From positions 1 through 41,566 of the forward strand of contig WQVY01000016.1 in the NCBI GenBank assembly GCA_009785605.1: a DNA stretch of 41,566 nt, read 5' to 3'. This document shows, piece by piece, positions 1 to 8,041 of this stretch. The notes under the pieces are model-generated. The model was not told the DNA's origin, did no database searches, and saw nothing but the letters and a program-made list of their open reading frames with translations. The translations under genes were made by a program, and so were the position numbers. This stretch comes from Defluviitaleaceae bacterium. Its GTDB lineage: Bacteria; Bacillota; Clostridia; Lachnospirales; WQUN01. Position 1 is the stretch's first letter, and the number at the start of each line of letters is the position of its first letter.

Positions 1-53
1 CTTTCAGGAAGTTGTTGAATGTAACGAACAGCCATAACTTGCATATTTGACAT
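1..53 (-). CDS. Partial small protein, N-terminus only
   Basis: Seventeen codons from an ATG at position 53 run off the left edge; the visible peptide begins MSNMQVMAVRYIQQLP. A strong AGGAGG ribosome binding site sits at 63-69, so the start is well supported. The short opening resembles small antitoxin-like proteins that begin with a 'YIQQLP' stretch, but this is only an impression because most of the gene is outside the window. It has its own extended -10 promoter and lies downstream of the XRE regulator on the same strand. Confidence 0.6.
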   Translation of the reverse strand, partial: MSNMQVMAVRYIQQLPE

Positions 54-91
54 GTTGTCTTTCCTCCTATTCCGCATTCGTTTTTTTATTT

Positions 92-97
92 ATTATA
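92..97 (-). promoter_or_regulatory. Extended -10 promoter for the left-edge gene
   Basis: On the minus strand TGGTATAAT gives a perfect -10 with a TGn extension. No good -35 is seen at 16-18 bp. It lies about 40 bp upstream of the start at position 53. Confidence 0.5.
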
Positions 98-130
98 CCA
101 CCGTTATTTACCCCTTTGACAGATTACATC

Positions 131-463
131 CTACATGTTTATTGTACTAGGGCTAAACGAAGACATAGTAGCCTTTTCCAATACCGGTTTTAGCTCATGT
201 GCTTTATCTATATCACCATAATTAATTACAACTTTCCAATTATACAATTGCTCCATATGCGCCTCACGTTCAGATTCAAAGATTGGAGCATCTTGCAGGT
301 TGTATATTTCTTTAATCTTTGATACTAGCGCAAATGATGCTGTTTCTCTATTGGTTTCGAGTTTATGTATATGTTCTTCTGTACACCCAAGGGCATTAGC
401 AAGCTCTGCATGAGATAAGCCAAAGCTTTTTCTTAAATTAGCAAGTGTCTTGTAGTATATCAT
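131..463 (-). CDS. XRE-family helix-turn-helix transcriptional regulator
   Basis: A 110-residue protein with a Cro/CI-type helix-turn-helix in roughly residues 5-60 (LRKSFGLSHAELANALGC, then the recognition-helix part TEEHIHKLETNRE). The remaining 50 residues, ending in a Ser/Thr-rich tail, match no domain I know. The ATG has AGGGGG 4 bp upstream and a consensus sigma-A promoter 60-90 bp upstream, so it is a stand-alone transcription unit. The next gene on this strand, at the left edge, may be a partner (XRE regulators often pair with small toxin or antitoxin genes), but that gene is too incomplete to judge. The regulated target is unknown. Confidence 0.85.
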   Translation of the reverse strand: MIYYKTLANLRKSFGLSHAELANALGCTEEHIHKLETNRETASFALVSKIKEIYNLQDAPIFESEREAHMEQLYNWKVVINYGDIDKAHELKPVLEKATMSSFSPSTINM

Positions 464-524
464 GATGCCCCCTGATTTCTAGATTTTACATGGTATATAT
501 CCAGGCAAATCCATTTATGGGATG

Positions 525-553
525 ATTATATATTCCGTGATTCACATTGTCAA
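525..553 (-). promoter_or_regulatory. Consensus sigma-A promoter of the XRE gene
   Basis: Minus strand TTGACA (553-548), 17-bp spacer, TATAAT (530-525): a perfect match to consensus. Predicted start near 518, about 55 nt before the XRE start codon. An imperfect palindrome TGGTATATATCCA at 491-503 lies in the leader and could be an autoregulatory site. Confidence 0.8.
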
Positions 554-639
554 CACATGTTTAGATGTTTTTGTGTATTTTTCGATAATTATCGCATTGA
601 CTTGCTATGGCGTGTGTATTACGTGGCATTGGCATAAAT

Positions 640-680
640 ACAAAAACCCCCACAACCAAGATAAATCCTAGCATGGGGGT
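640..680 (-). terminator. Rho-independent terminator of the AlkZ-like gene
   Basis: Minus strand stem ACCCCCA (680-674) with TGGGGGT (652-646), followed by TTTTTGTATTT. It sits about 60 bp past the stop of the gene at 738-1814. Confidence 0.75.
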
Positions 681-737
681 CACCACATCCGGTTTTGATG
701 ATACCGATAAAGGTTTTCCAGTTACAGCACCGCTACC

Positions 738-1814
738 CTAGTCATATTCCACGACAAAGGTTGAAACTTGGCTTGCATACCGTTTTATTGGGTTATTTCC
801 GCCGCACAAGTAGTGTACTGCCTGTAATATCTCATCTTTGCGGGCGGCCGCTTCATCTGGCGCTAGGTCTAGCACAACATCCTCGATCTCTACCGCGTAG
901 CGGAATTTTCCTGCAACGGCACCCATAAATACACCGTCTATCAGCATATAGTACAAGGTGTCAGGGTATGAGTGTGTGAACCTATCTTTTAACCAATGCG
1001 CATTGGCCTTAACCAGCATATCGTTCCGATGTAAGGCAAAGACCGATTTTGATGGTTGTGCTGTGTAAGTTTCCAACAGCACCGCATCTTCGCGCAAGAT
1101 GTATCCATGAGCTGTATTTACAATGATGCCGCCCTCCTCCATGGAGGTTAATACGGTTTTTAGATCCTTATCTGGCAGCTTATAAAACGACTTTGCCATT
1201 TTTATGTCAAAGCATACAAGACGATACGCGAACCGCTGCAAAAGGACTTTTAGCGCATCATGGCGGGTGTATTTATCTATGCATATATCCGGAAACATAT
1301 CGCCAAACATATGCCATCCCCTATCCCACTCCCCGTCGTATTGGTCTTCGTAAATAAGGAAAGCTTCTTGCAAGCGGTGAAGGGCCGGTGTGATTTCTTT
1401 AACCAGCATTCCGGTGTCTTCCTTCATCTGGTGAATAGTAAGCGGCTGCTGCGTGATTAGATTTAGCAAGTCGGATTGCCTGGGTGTTGGGTTTAAAAGT
1501 GGTTTCATGAATGCGGCAGCAAAAAGCTCCAAGTCCTTTGGTATAATCCAGCCTAGATTTCCGCCTGTAAAGCGGCCTTTTATTAGCTCGTGGGTCATCT
1601 GCCTGTGGCGGTTAAACTCGATATCATCGAATGTTGCACGGTAGGTTAGGCTTGGCGGGTCGCCAAAACCGCTCCAGTATACGTTTTGCCCTGGTTGGGA
1701 GTCGCGGTAAAGAGCGCGGTATTCGTCTTCGGATGCTTTGTTAGTTAGATGTTGGCGTTCCATACGCAGCGCTGTAATGTTGGTTGGTAGTTCAGTTTTG
1801 GTTGCCGTCGTCAT
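738..1814 (-). CDS. AlkZ-related winged-helix DNA-binding protein
   Basis: A 358-residue soluble protein resembling the HTH_42/YcaQ (AlkZ) superfamily, whose characterised members are DNA glycosylases that unhook interstrand crosslinks or remove alkylated bases. Support comes from overall length, the opening 'ALRMERQHLTNKA' block, several winged-helix-like segments (around residues 110-160 and 205-255) and the acidic LDLAPDEAAARKDEI block near the end that typifies the family C-terminus. I cannot point to the catalytic QxQ motif of true AlkZ, so glycosylase activity is not established. ATG at 1814 is preferred because GGGGTG lies 6 bp upstream; an in-frame GTG at 1823 is the alternative. It follows the WYL regulator by about 100 bp on the same strand and could be co-transcribed with it. 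A terminator follows. Confidence 0.6.
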   Translation of the reverse strand: MTTATKTELPTNITALRMERQHLTNKASEDEYRALYRDSQPGQNVYWSGFGDPPSLTYRATFDDIEFNRHRQMTHELIKGRFTGGNLGWIIPKDLELFAAAFMKPLLNPTPRQSDLLNLITQQPLTIHQMKEDTGMLVKEITPALHRLQEAFLIYEDQYDGEWDRGWHMFGDMFPDICIDKYTRHDALKVLLQRFAYRLVCFDIKMAKSFYKLPDKDLKTVLTSMEEGGIIVNTAHGYILREDAVLLETYTAQPSKSVFALHRNDMLVKANAHWLKDRFTHSYPDTLYYMLIDGVFMGAVAGKFRYAVEIEDVVLDLAPDEAAARKDEILQAVHYLCGGNNPIKRYASQVSTFVVEYD

Positions 1815-1914
1815 GCTGTTCACCCCATTGTGGAAATATCAATATTATTCTTAGCATGAGTGTATATTACATCATCCAACACGACAACAATGCGCCCTGT
1901 TTAATTTAGCGAGT

Positions 1915-2820
1915 TTACTCGCTATAGCAACCAAGTATATCCCTTGCGGCGGCTTTCACCCCTTCGGCTATATCACTAGGTGCCAAAACCTTCACATTGC
2001 CGCCAAAGCCAAGCAGCCAGCTAATCAAAAAATCGCGATTTGTGAAATCGAACTCAAAAACCAGCCCATCTTCCGTTTCTGTGTACGAATCCAGCCCATA
2101 TGCCTCTATTAACCTATACCTTACAGAAACGTCAAACAGCGCTTTAAGCTTTATATCGTCTGTAAAATGCATGTCCCTATTTTGTCTTTCTGGGGGGATT
2201 GCTTGCGGTGTATATTCTTCATCGCTTACCGCCAAGTTCCAAAGCCGCGTAAGTTTAAATAACCGCCAGTCTTGCCGCGTAAGGCAAAAGCCAAATACAT
2301 ACCACGAAGACCACTGAAACACCACATAGTACGGCTGGATGCTGCGGCTGGACTCGCCTTTTTCGTAGTAATAGTCGAATGTCACAACCCGCCGGTCTTG
2401 TATAGCCCGTTTCAACAGTTCGATTTTCTCGGTTAGCTGTCCTTTATAGTATGTGGCAAGGTCTATAATAATTGGCGCAGTCATGGATACTACAGTGTCT
2501 GACCCGGCGTGGAGCTTGTCCAATATCCTTTCGGTCCACGACTCATTTGTTACACTTCCTATTCCTTTGAGCGCTGCAATTATGCCAGACAGTTCGTCTT
2601 TTGTTAACACGCTTTTGTCCAGCTTGTACCCGTCGGCTATGGATATACCGCCACCGGCACCCTGGTGGGTAACTATGGGGATACCGGCTCTACATAGTGC
2701 ATCGACATCCCGCCCTATGGTACGACGGTTTACCTCAAACTTGTGTGCAAGGTCTGGTGCGGTTACGCGGTTGTTTTGTAGTAGTATGGTTAGTATGCCC
2801 AATAAGCGGTCTAGCTTCAT
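1915..2820 (-). CDS. WYL-domain transcriptional regulator (YafY/DeoR-like)
   Basis: A 301-residue regulator. Residues 1-55 form an HTH_11/DeoR-type winged helix (KLDRLLGILTILLQNN, then VNRRTIGRDVDALCRAGIPI). Residues about 135-210 form the WYL domain (KRAIQDRRVVTFDYYY ... QPYYVVFQWSSWYVFGFC), and a WCX-like C-terminal region follows (SWLLGFGGNVKVLAP). WYL domains bind ligands, often nucleic acid or nucleotides, and many such regulators control DNA-damage or defence genes. That would fit the AlkZ-like gene directly downstream, although this link is inference. The start has CGGAGG 8 bp upstream. A small hairpin (TAGCGAG/CTCGCTA, 1907-1924) covers the stop codon; it lacks a T-tract. Confidence 0.93.
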   Translation of the reverse strand: MKLDRLLGILTILLQNNRVTAPDLAHKFEVNRRTIGRDVDALCRAGIPIVTHQGAGGGISIADGYKLDKSVLTKDELSGIIAALKGIGSVTNESWTERILDKLHAGSDTVVSMTAPIIIDLATYYKGQLTEKIELLKRAIQDRRVVTFDYYYEKGESSRSIQPYYVVFQWSSWYVFGFCLTRQDWRLFKLTRLWNLAVSDEEYTPQAIPPERQNRDMHFTDDIKLKALFDVSVRYRLIEAYGLDSYTETEDGLVFEFDFTNRDFLISWLLGFGGNVKVLAPSDIAEGVKAAARDILGCYSE

Positions 2821-2846
2821 ATATTAGCCTCCGTTATATGTACAGT

Positions 2847-2885
2847 AAAAGAACAACCTGCCGACCTTAAAGGGTGGCAGGTTGT
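2847..2885 (-). terminator. Terminator overlapping the end of the Rpn gene
   Basis: Minus strand arms ACAACCTGCC (2885-2876) and GGCAGGTTGT (2862-2853) form a perfect 10-bp stem, followed by TCTTTT. The Rpn stop codon lies in the loop, so the last codons of that gene are part of the stem. Confidence 0.7.
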
Positions 2886-3706
2886 AGGGCTTCGACTTCA
2901 TCATAGGATAACCCTGTGAGTTTCATAACGTCATCATAGGACATATTCATTTGTAAAGCATTTTTTGCTACCGCCAACATGGATTGCTTAACAACACCTT
3001 GCTCTCTTGAATAGTTGTCCCTTTGCTCTTTTAATCTAGCTTCATATAGCTGTCTAGCCTTTTCATCAGCGGAGAGTTCCAACAGGCGTAATGTTGCTTT
3101 TTTCATAGCAGGACTTTTTTGGGCTAACACGTTTAACTCCTCCTCCGTTTTAGCGTCCAGAAACTTCATCCAGTTTAACAGTTGTGTATCTTGTGTTTCA
3201 TCAAAATGCTTGCGGGCTTTTGGTATTTCTAGTGTATGGATTTCCAAGATGTCTGTCAGTAAAACCTTGTTTTCCAAATCATACAACCCAAATTGATGGT
3301 GGAACTTATCGTTTTCTTCTATTAGCGGATGGTCTGTAATTACTATGCTAATCACTCTTTTAATTTTGTCGTAAGGGTCACTCTCGCAAATCTGCTCTAT
3401 CACCAGCTTAGATGTATAGAACAATATTCTTGATTTCATGGCTGGCATGGAGTCTACTTGGATTTCAATATTTATAACCTTCCCCGATTTAAGCGTTAGC
3501 TTTACATCAAGTATACCAAGTTTGCCGCCTTTGTACTCCTGTAAAAGAAACGGGTTGGCTATCGTTATTTTATCATATTCGCTTGGGGATAGTTTCAACA
3601 CTGACAACAGAAAGTCTGTGAGAATCTCTATGCTGCCCTCTGTGCCAAATAGTAGTTTGAAAATTAAATCAAGTTTAGGGGAGAGGACTTTAATTGCATT
3701 TGCCAT
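2867..3706 (-). CDS. Rpn-family recombination-promoting nuclease / PD-(D/E)XK transposase-like protein
   Basis: A 279-residue member of the Rpn (YhgA-like, PDDEXK_2) family: DNA endonucleases reported in E. coli to promote RecA-independent recombination. The opening 'LSPKLDLIFKLLFG' block is diagnostic. The nuclease core follows as GILDVKLTLKSGKVINIEIQ at about residues 61-80, supplying D-x(n)-ExQ, the family's version of the PD-(D/E)XK site. The C-terminal 100 residues are helical and charged, ending in MNMSYDDVMKLTGLSYDEVE, a short motif shared by many Rpn proteins. It appears full length. The gene stands alone: divergent from the hydrolase on the right and ending in its own terminator. Such genes are often multicopy and variable between strains. 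Confidence 0.93.
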   Translation of the reverse strand: MANAIKVLSPKLDLIFKLLFGTEGSIEILTDFLLSVLKLSPSEYDKITIANPFLLQEYKGGKLGILDVKLTLKSGKVINIEIQVDSMPAMKSRILFYTSKLVIEQICESDPYDKIKRVISIVITDHPLIEENDKFHHQFGLYDLENKVLLTDILEIHTLEIPKARKHFDETQDTQLLNWMKFLDAKTEEELNVLAQKSPAMKKATLRLLELSADEKARQLYEARLKEQRDNYSREQGVVKQSMLAVAKNALQMNMSYDDVMKLTGLSYDEVEALQPATL

Positions 3707-3745
3707 AAGATTGCTCCATCTTATTGTTAGTTAGTTTTCTCCTTG

Positions 3746-3751
3746 ATTATA
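3746..3751 (-). promoter_or_regulatory. Extended -10 promoter of the Rpn gene
   Basis: Minus strand TGGTATAAT, the same extended -10 form as at 92-97. It lies 40 bp upstream of the Rpn ATG; no clear -35. Confidence 0.5.
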
Positions 3752-3783
3752 CCACATAGCCGCATGAGCTTCTATAAACCACA

Positions 3784-3811
3784 TTGTAAAATTAGCCTCA
3801 TATGTTAGAAT
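3784..3811 (+). promoter_or_regulatory. Candidate promoter of the alpha/beta hydrolase
   Basis: TTGTAA (3784-3789), 16-bp spacer, TAGAAT (3806-3811). Four of six bases match at the -35 and five of six at the -10. Predicted leader is about 70 nt. Confidence 0.4.
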
Positions 3812-3887
3812 AAATCACAGTTATTAATTCTATATTTTACCCATTTACAACCTTGACAACACAGCACAAAGGAGGCATGAACTAAAC

Positions 3888-4676
3888 ATGAAAAAACACA
3901 TGGACATACTATTCAAGCAAACAGGTGGCATTGACCTCTACCTGGACTTGTATATGCCCGAAAACAAAGTAAAACCGCCACTAATCATGTGGATACATGG
4001 CGGTGCATGGATGTACGGGGACAGGAAATCGCCCATTATGCTATGGCAGGTAGAGCGTGGATACGCCCTGGCCTCTATAAGTTACCGCCTCACCGGCCAG
4101 GGGGTTTTCCCAGCCCATATCATAGACTGCAAGGACGCACTGGTCTATCTTAAGAAAAACGCAGACAAATATGGATACGACCCTGGCAAAATAATTGTGG
4201 CTGGTGACTCGGCAGGTGGGCACCTGGCCGCACTTATGGGTACATCCAACGGCCATAAGGACTGGGAGCCAAGTGGTGCGGATTGTTCTGTACAAGCAGT
4301 TGTAGATTATTATGGGCCTACGGCCATAGGTAAGGAGTGGCCCGGGCTGCGTGAAGGCGACAAGGGGGTAGATGACCCCAATGCCGTGCAGTCACCAATG
4401 TTGGGTGCATATGTATTTAGCAAACAAGGCATGGCAAGAGCAGCAACTGCCAGCCCGCTCACGTATATAGACGGCTCAGAGCCGCCATTTCTGATATTGC
4501 ATGGCGATGCAGATGATATTGTACCGTTTAAGCAAAGCGTATACTTACGCGACGCATTGGAAGCCGCAGGGGTACCAGTGTCACTGCACCGCGTACATGG
4601 TGGCGGCCATGGCTTTGCTGGGGCCGATATTAACTCTGTAATTGATGCATTTCTTGATAAAGTATGTACTCAGTAA
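3888..4676 (+). CDS. Alpha/beta hydrolase (esterase/lipase, HSL/BD-FAE-like)
   Basis: A 262-residue cytoplasmic serine hydrolase. The oxyanion-hole motif HGGAW is at residues 37-41, the nucleophile elbow GDSAGG gives Ser108, HGDADDIVP gives Asp209, and HGGGHGF gives His241, so the catalytic triad is complete. The HGG motif plus this spacing places it with hormone-sensitive-lipase-like esterases acting on short-chain esters or acetylated sugars; the substrate is not predictable. No signal peptide is visible. AAGGAGG lies 12 bp upstream, rather far, and between it and the start is a tiny ATG-AAC-TAA. It is a single-gene unit with a candidate promoter upstream and a terminator downstream. Confidence 0.93.
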   Translation: MKKHMDILFKQTGGIDLYLDLYMPENKVKPPLIMWIHGGAWMYGDRKSPIMLWQVERGYALASISYRLTGQGVFPAHIIDCKDALVYLKKNADKYGYDPGKIIVAGDSAGGHLAALMGTSNGHKDWEPSGADCSVQAVVDYYGPTAIGKEWPGLREGDKGVDDPNAVQSPMLGAYVFSKQGMARAATASPLTYIDGSEPPFLILHGDADDIVPFKQSVYLRDALEAAGVPVSLHRVHGGGHGFAGADINSVIDAFLDKVCTQ

Positions 4677-4705
4677 TTAGTTAACTAGCTCGAAAGAGCT
4701 ATAAA

Positions 4706-4748
4706 ATACGCCAGCCCATGTTAGACTACAAACGGGCTGGCGTTTTTA
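4706..4748. terminator. Bidirectional terminator between hydrolase and fakA
   Basis: Perfect 10-bp stem ACGCCAGCCC (4708-4717) / GGGCTGGCGT (4734-4743) followed by a T-run on the plus strand and preceded by AAAATA for the minus strand. A smaller TAGCTC-GAAA-GAGCTA hairpin with a GNRA-type loop lies just before it at 4686-4701. Confidence 0.8.
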
Positions 4749-4767
4749 TATCCCTAATCCTATTCCC

Positions 4768-6417
4768 CTACTCTACAGAAAGTATATAGCCGTATATCGG
4801 TTGTTTGCCTTCATATACTTCCACATCGCAAGATGGATATGCGCTTCTAATATATTCGGCTAATTCTTCTGCGTCGTTCATGGTTACGCCTTCGCCGGCG
4901 TAAATGGTCATAATATCGCCACTAATATTGAGCATATAGCTTGCCAGTGCCCTGGCTGCATCTTTTATGTTTTTTTCTACCAGTACTATCTGCCCGTCGT
5001 ATAGGCACAGTGCATCCCCTGTCATAATCTCATGGCCGTCAAGTATCGTGTCACGCACGGCCTCTGTAATCTGGCCAGAATGTACCGCCGCCATATGCTC
5101 TGCCAGGGCGGCTAGGTTATCATCAAGAGGGATTGTGTCAGAGTTGTACATGACACACGCAACCCCTTGGGGGATAGACATAGTAGGCAGTACATGCACA
5201 GTTTTATCTGTCACAAGCTCCGCCGCTTGTTGGGCTGTTAAGATGATATTTTTGTTATTGGGCAAAACAATTACATGCTCTGCATTAACGCGGGCAATTG
5301 CCTTGGCTATGTCATCTGTACTGGGGTTCATACTTTGGCCGCCATCTATTACTATGTCGGCACCAAGGCCGGTAAACAGCTCTTTTAGGCCGCTACCTGC
5401 GACAACAGCCATTATGCCCAGTGGCTTTGGCGGCCCTTGAGATTTTTCCGAAAAATCTATAAGCCCTGTGTGCTGGGCCTTCATATTGTCTATTTTAATA
5501 TTGTTAAGCCCACCAAACTGCATGGCCTTTTCTAGGGCCTTGCCGGGGTTGTTTGTGTGTACATGCACTTTGACTAGGCCTTCGTCTTCTATTACCACTA
5601 CAGAGTCGCCTATGGTTGGCAGGTAGCGAAGCAGTACGTTTTCGGCGGTTTCTGGGCGGCCAAGCTTTGGTTTGTTGTCCAGTTCCACCAAAAACTCCGT
5701 ACAGTATGCAAACTTTATATCGTCTGTGTTAAAAGCCATGGCGGCTATGCCTTCGCCAGAGTCGGCCTCGGATGGTTTTTCTAGTATTTCTATGTCGCCT
5801 GGTATATCCATAGCGGCCAATGCGCCTTTTAACATCAGCACCAGCCCCATCCCGCCAGAGTCTACAACGCCGGCTTGCTTTAGTACCGGCAGCATGTCTG
5901 GTGTTTTTGCAAGTGTTTCGTCACCGCGCTCTATAACAAACTTGAGACATGCCGCGATATCTTCCTCATCAAAAGCGACTTCATGCGCAGCCTCGCTAAA
6001 GGAGCGTGCAATGGTTAACATTGTACCTTCCTTTGGCTTCATAACGGCCTTGTATGCCATCTCAGACGATTTTGCAAGTGCCTCTGCCAAGTCTTCGGCG
6101 GTGGCTGTTGTTTTACCTTCCAGCCCCTTTGCAAAACCCCTAAAAAGCTGGGACGTGATAACACCTGAGTTGCCCCTTGCCCCCCGTAGTGCCCCGCTGC
6201 TTGCTGCTTTGGCAACATCGGCAACACTTGGGGTGCTTAGCTTGTATACCTCTTTGGCTGCAGCCATTATTGTATGAGACATATTAGTACCGGTGTCCCC
6301 GTCTGGTACCGGGAAGACATTAAGGGCATTGAGGTTTACCATGTTGCGCGTTACTTCGTTGGCACCGCCTATTATCATCTTCCTAAGAATATTGCCGTCT
6401 ATGCTTATTAAACCCAC
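4768..6417 (-). CDS. fakA: DAK/DhaL-domain fatty acid kinase catalytic subunit (YloV/FakA)
   Basis: A 549-residue homologue of YloV/FakA, which phosphorylates fatty acids bound to FakB partners so that exogenous fatty acids can enter phospholipid synthesis. The N-terminal DhaL nucleotide-binding domain (about 1-200) carries NVFPVPDGDTGTNM at residues 33-46 with the Mg-binding aspartates. The middle region and the C-terminal DegV-like domain (from about 320) are present, so the length is standard. The start codon is GTG, supported by AGGAGGAG 8 bp upstream. It follows the Asp23 protein by 38 bp, the conserved yloU-yloV arrangement of Firmicutes, and both are read from the promoter at 6898-6925. 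No fakB gene is in the window. Confidence 0.93.
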   Translation of the reverse strand: MGLISIDGNILRKMIIGGANEVTRNMVNLNALNVFPVPDGDTGTNMSHTIMAAAKEVYKLSTPSVADVAKAASSGALRGARGNSGVITSQLFRGFAKGLEGKTTATAEDLAEALAKSSEMAYKAVMKPKEGTMLTIARSFSEAAHEVAFDEEDIAACLKFVIERGDETLAKTPDMLPVLKQAGVVDSGGMGLVLMLKGALAAMDIPGDIEILEKPSEADSGEGIAAMAFNTDDIKFAYCTEFLVELDNKPKLGRPETAENVLLRYLPTIGDSVVVIEDEGLVKVHVHTNNPGKALEKAMQFGGLNNIKIDNMKAQHTGLIDFSEKSQGPPKPLGIMAVVAGSGLKELFTGLGADIVIDGGQSMNPSTDDIAKAIARVNAEHVIVLPNNKNIILTAQQAAELVTDKTVHVLPTMSIPQGVACVMYNSDTIPLDDNLAALAEHMAAVHSGQITEAVRDTILDGHEIMTGDALCLYDGQIVLVEKNIKDAARALASYMLNISGDIMTIYAGEGVTMNDAEELAEYIRSAYPSCDVEVYEGKQPIYGYILSVE

Positions 6418-6455
6418 TGTAGCTCTCCTCCTATGAATAGCTCATCTATAATTAG

Positions 6456-6809
6456 CTACACACGCACGCCTTCGATGAAGATATTTACTTCGCGCACGGT
6501 TAGTCCTGCGGTATCTTGTATCTTATAACGGACGTTATCCATAAGGGATTGGGCTATTGCCACTATGTTGGTGCCGTACTCTACGATGATATGCAGGTTA
6601 ACAGAAATATCACCTTCTTCGTGTGTTTCTAGGCGCACGCCTTTGGACAGGCTTTCCAGCTTTAACAAGCCTACCAGGCCGTCGCGGATACTCCTTGCGG
6701 CCATGCCTACTACACCGTAGCATTCCATTGCTGTCATACCGGCTATGCGTGCAATTACTTCGTTTTCTATACCGACTGTACCCAACTCGGTTTTGGTTTT
6801 AGATTGCAT
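6456..6809 (-). CDS. Asp23/Gls24-family envelope stress protein (YloU)
   Basis: A 117-residue Asp23/Gls24 protein of YloU type. The full domain is present: GTVGIENEVIARIAGMTAME at the start, a central VRLETHEEGDISVNLHIIVE, and the final VREVNIFIEGVRV. Family members are abundant cytosolic or membrane-associated proteins linked to cell-envelope homeostasis and alkaline stress. AGGAGGAG precedes the ATG. It is the first gene of the two-gene asp23-fakA operon. Confidence 0.93.
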   Translation of the reverse strand: MQSKTKTELGTVGIENEVIARIAGMTAMECYGVVGMAARSIRDGLVGLLKLESLSKGVRLETHEEGDISVNLHIIVEYGTNIVAIAQSLMDNVRYKIQDTAGLTVREVNIFIEGVRV

Positions 6810-6877
6810 GAGCTCCTCCTACTAAGTAATTTGTGTATTACCATAACGAACTATTCAAAATCCGCTACATAACGGTG

Positions 6878-6905
6878 TTTACAACTTTCTTCAATTGAGT
6901 ATATT
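6878..6905 (+). promoter_or_regulatory. Candidate promoter of the PTS IIC gene
   Basis: TTTACA (6878-6883), 16-bp spacer, TATATT (6900-6905), each hexamer one base off consensus. It overlaps the palindrome at 6896-6912 and would give a leader of about 115 nt that includes a small hairpin ACAGGA/TCCTGT. Confidence 0.45.
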
Positions 6906-6912
6906 ATACTCA
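6896..6912. promoter_or_regulatory. 17-bp palindrome overlapping two divergent -10 boxes
   Basis: TGAGTATATTATACTCA is a perfect palindrome apart from its central base (8-bp arms). It covers the -10 of the asp23-fakA promoter on the minus strand and the candidate -10 of the PTS IIC promoter on the plus strand, so a single dimeric regulator bound here would block both. Confidence 0.5.
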
Positions 6913-6925
6913 CCAGAATAGTCAA
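6898..6925 (-). promoter_or_regulatory. Promoter of the asp23-fakA operon
   Basis: Minus strand TTGACT (6925-6920), 16-bp spacer, TATACT (6903-6898). Confidence 0.6.
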
Positions 6926-7027
6926 GAAAAATAAGAAGAACCAAGCTATAATCCTTTACCAATACCATTAACATAGACAGGAAAAGTCCTGTGTTGGTTG
7001 CATAATAATAGTTCGGAGGCATTATTC

Positions 7028-8041
7028 ATGAAAATAAAACAGTTTTTGCATAAGAAAGACATAGTCATGTCCCTTAAACGCTATGGCATAGAGGCCATGG
7101 GGGCCATGACCTTGGGGCTATTTTCATCGCTTATTATAGGGCTGATTTTATATGAGCTTGGCACGCGCATTGGCATTGGCTTTATGGCCGACATGGGTAC
7201 ATGGGCCAGGGGTGCAACCGGGTACGCCATTGGTGTTGCGGTTGCCTTTGGCTTAAAAGCGCCGCCGCTGGTACTGTTTGCATCTGTGGCTACAGGCTTT
7301 GTGGGCAACTACCTGGGTGGCCCGGCAGGTGCTTTTGCGGCGGCACTTGTTGGTGCAGAGCTTGGGAAGCTGGTTTCTAAAGAGACAAAGGTTGATATCA
7401 TAGTAACGCCGGTTGTTACGTTAATGGCCGGTATAGGTACTGCCATGGCCATTGGCCCGGCTATCAATGCCTTTATGCAGGCAGTTGGCAATTTTGTCAT
7501 GTGGGCGACGGAGCTTATGCCGGCGCTTATGGGCGCTGTGGTTGCGGTTGTTATGGGTATGGCACTTACAGGGCCAATATCCAGCGCGGCGCTTAGTATT
7601 ACCCTGGGCCTCTCTGGCATAGCGGCCGGGGCGGCTGTGGCCGGTTGCGCTGCCAACATGGTTGGGTTTGCGGTTAGCAGCTACCGCGAAAATAAAATCA
7701 ATGGCCTTATCTCCCAGGGTATTGGCACATCCATGCTGCAGTTGCCCAATATAATAAAAAATCCCCGGATATGGGTACCACCAATTGTGGCCAGCGCCAT
7801 ATCCGGGGCTGTGTCTGCAGCGGTCTTTGGTATGGAAAACGTGCCCGAAGGCGCAGGGATGGGTACCTCCGGGCTGGTTGGGCAGTTTGGGGCGTTTACT
7901 GCTATGGGTTTTTCCTGGGGGGTGCTGGCACAGATAATAATTGTGCATTTTTTATTACCGGCAGTGGTTAGCCTGGGTGTTTCGGAGTTTATGCGCAGCA
8001 AGGGATGGATTAAACTTGGGGATATGAGCTTGGACTTGTAA
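7028..8041 (+). CDS. PTS_EIIC_2-type sugar transporter membrane subunit IIC
   Basis: A 337-residue, very hydrophobic protein with about nine or ten membrane segments and repeated Gly/Ala-rich helices. It has the opening 'KRYGIEAMGAMTLGLFSSLI' and the YLGGPAGAFAAALVGAELGK region typical of PTS_EIIC_2 (PF13303) proteins. These look like the membrane channel of a phosphotransferase system, but they usually occur without IIA/IIB partners, as here, so the substrate and even phosphoryl-coupled transport are unproven. ATG at 7028 is chosen because GGAGG lies 8 bp upstream; an upstream TTG at 6998 is poorer. The last 87 bp are antisense to the 3' end of the giant surface-protein gene, and no terminator separates the two convergent genes. 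Confidence 0.88.
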   Translation: MKIKQFLHKKDIVMSLKRYGIEAMGAMTLGLFSSLIIGLILYELGTRIGIGFMADMGTWARGATGYAIGVAVAFGLKAPPLVLFASVATGFVGNYLGGPAGAFAAALVGAELGKLVSKETKVDIIVTPVVTLMAGIGTAMAIGPAINAFMQAVGNFVMWATELMPALMGAVVAVVMGMALTGPISSAALSITLGLSGIAAGAAVAGCAANMVGFAVSSYRENKINGLISQGIGTSMLQLPNIIKNPRIWVPPIVASAISGAVSAAVFGMENVPEGAGMGTSGLVGQFGAFTAMGFSWGVLAQIIIVHFLLPAVVSLGVSEFMRSKGWIKLGDMSLDL

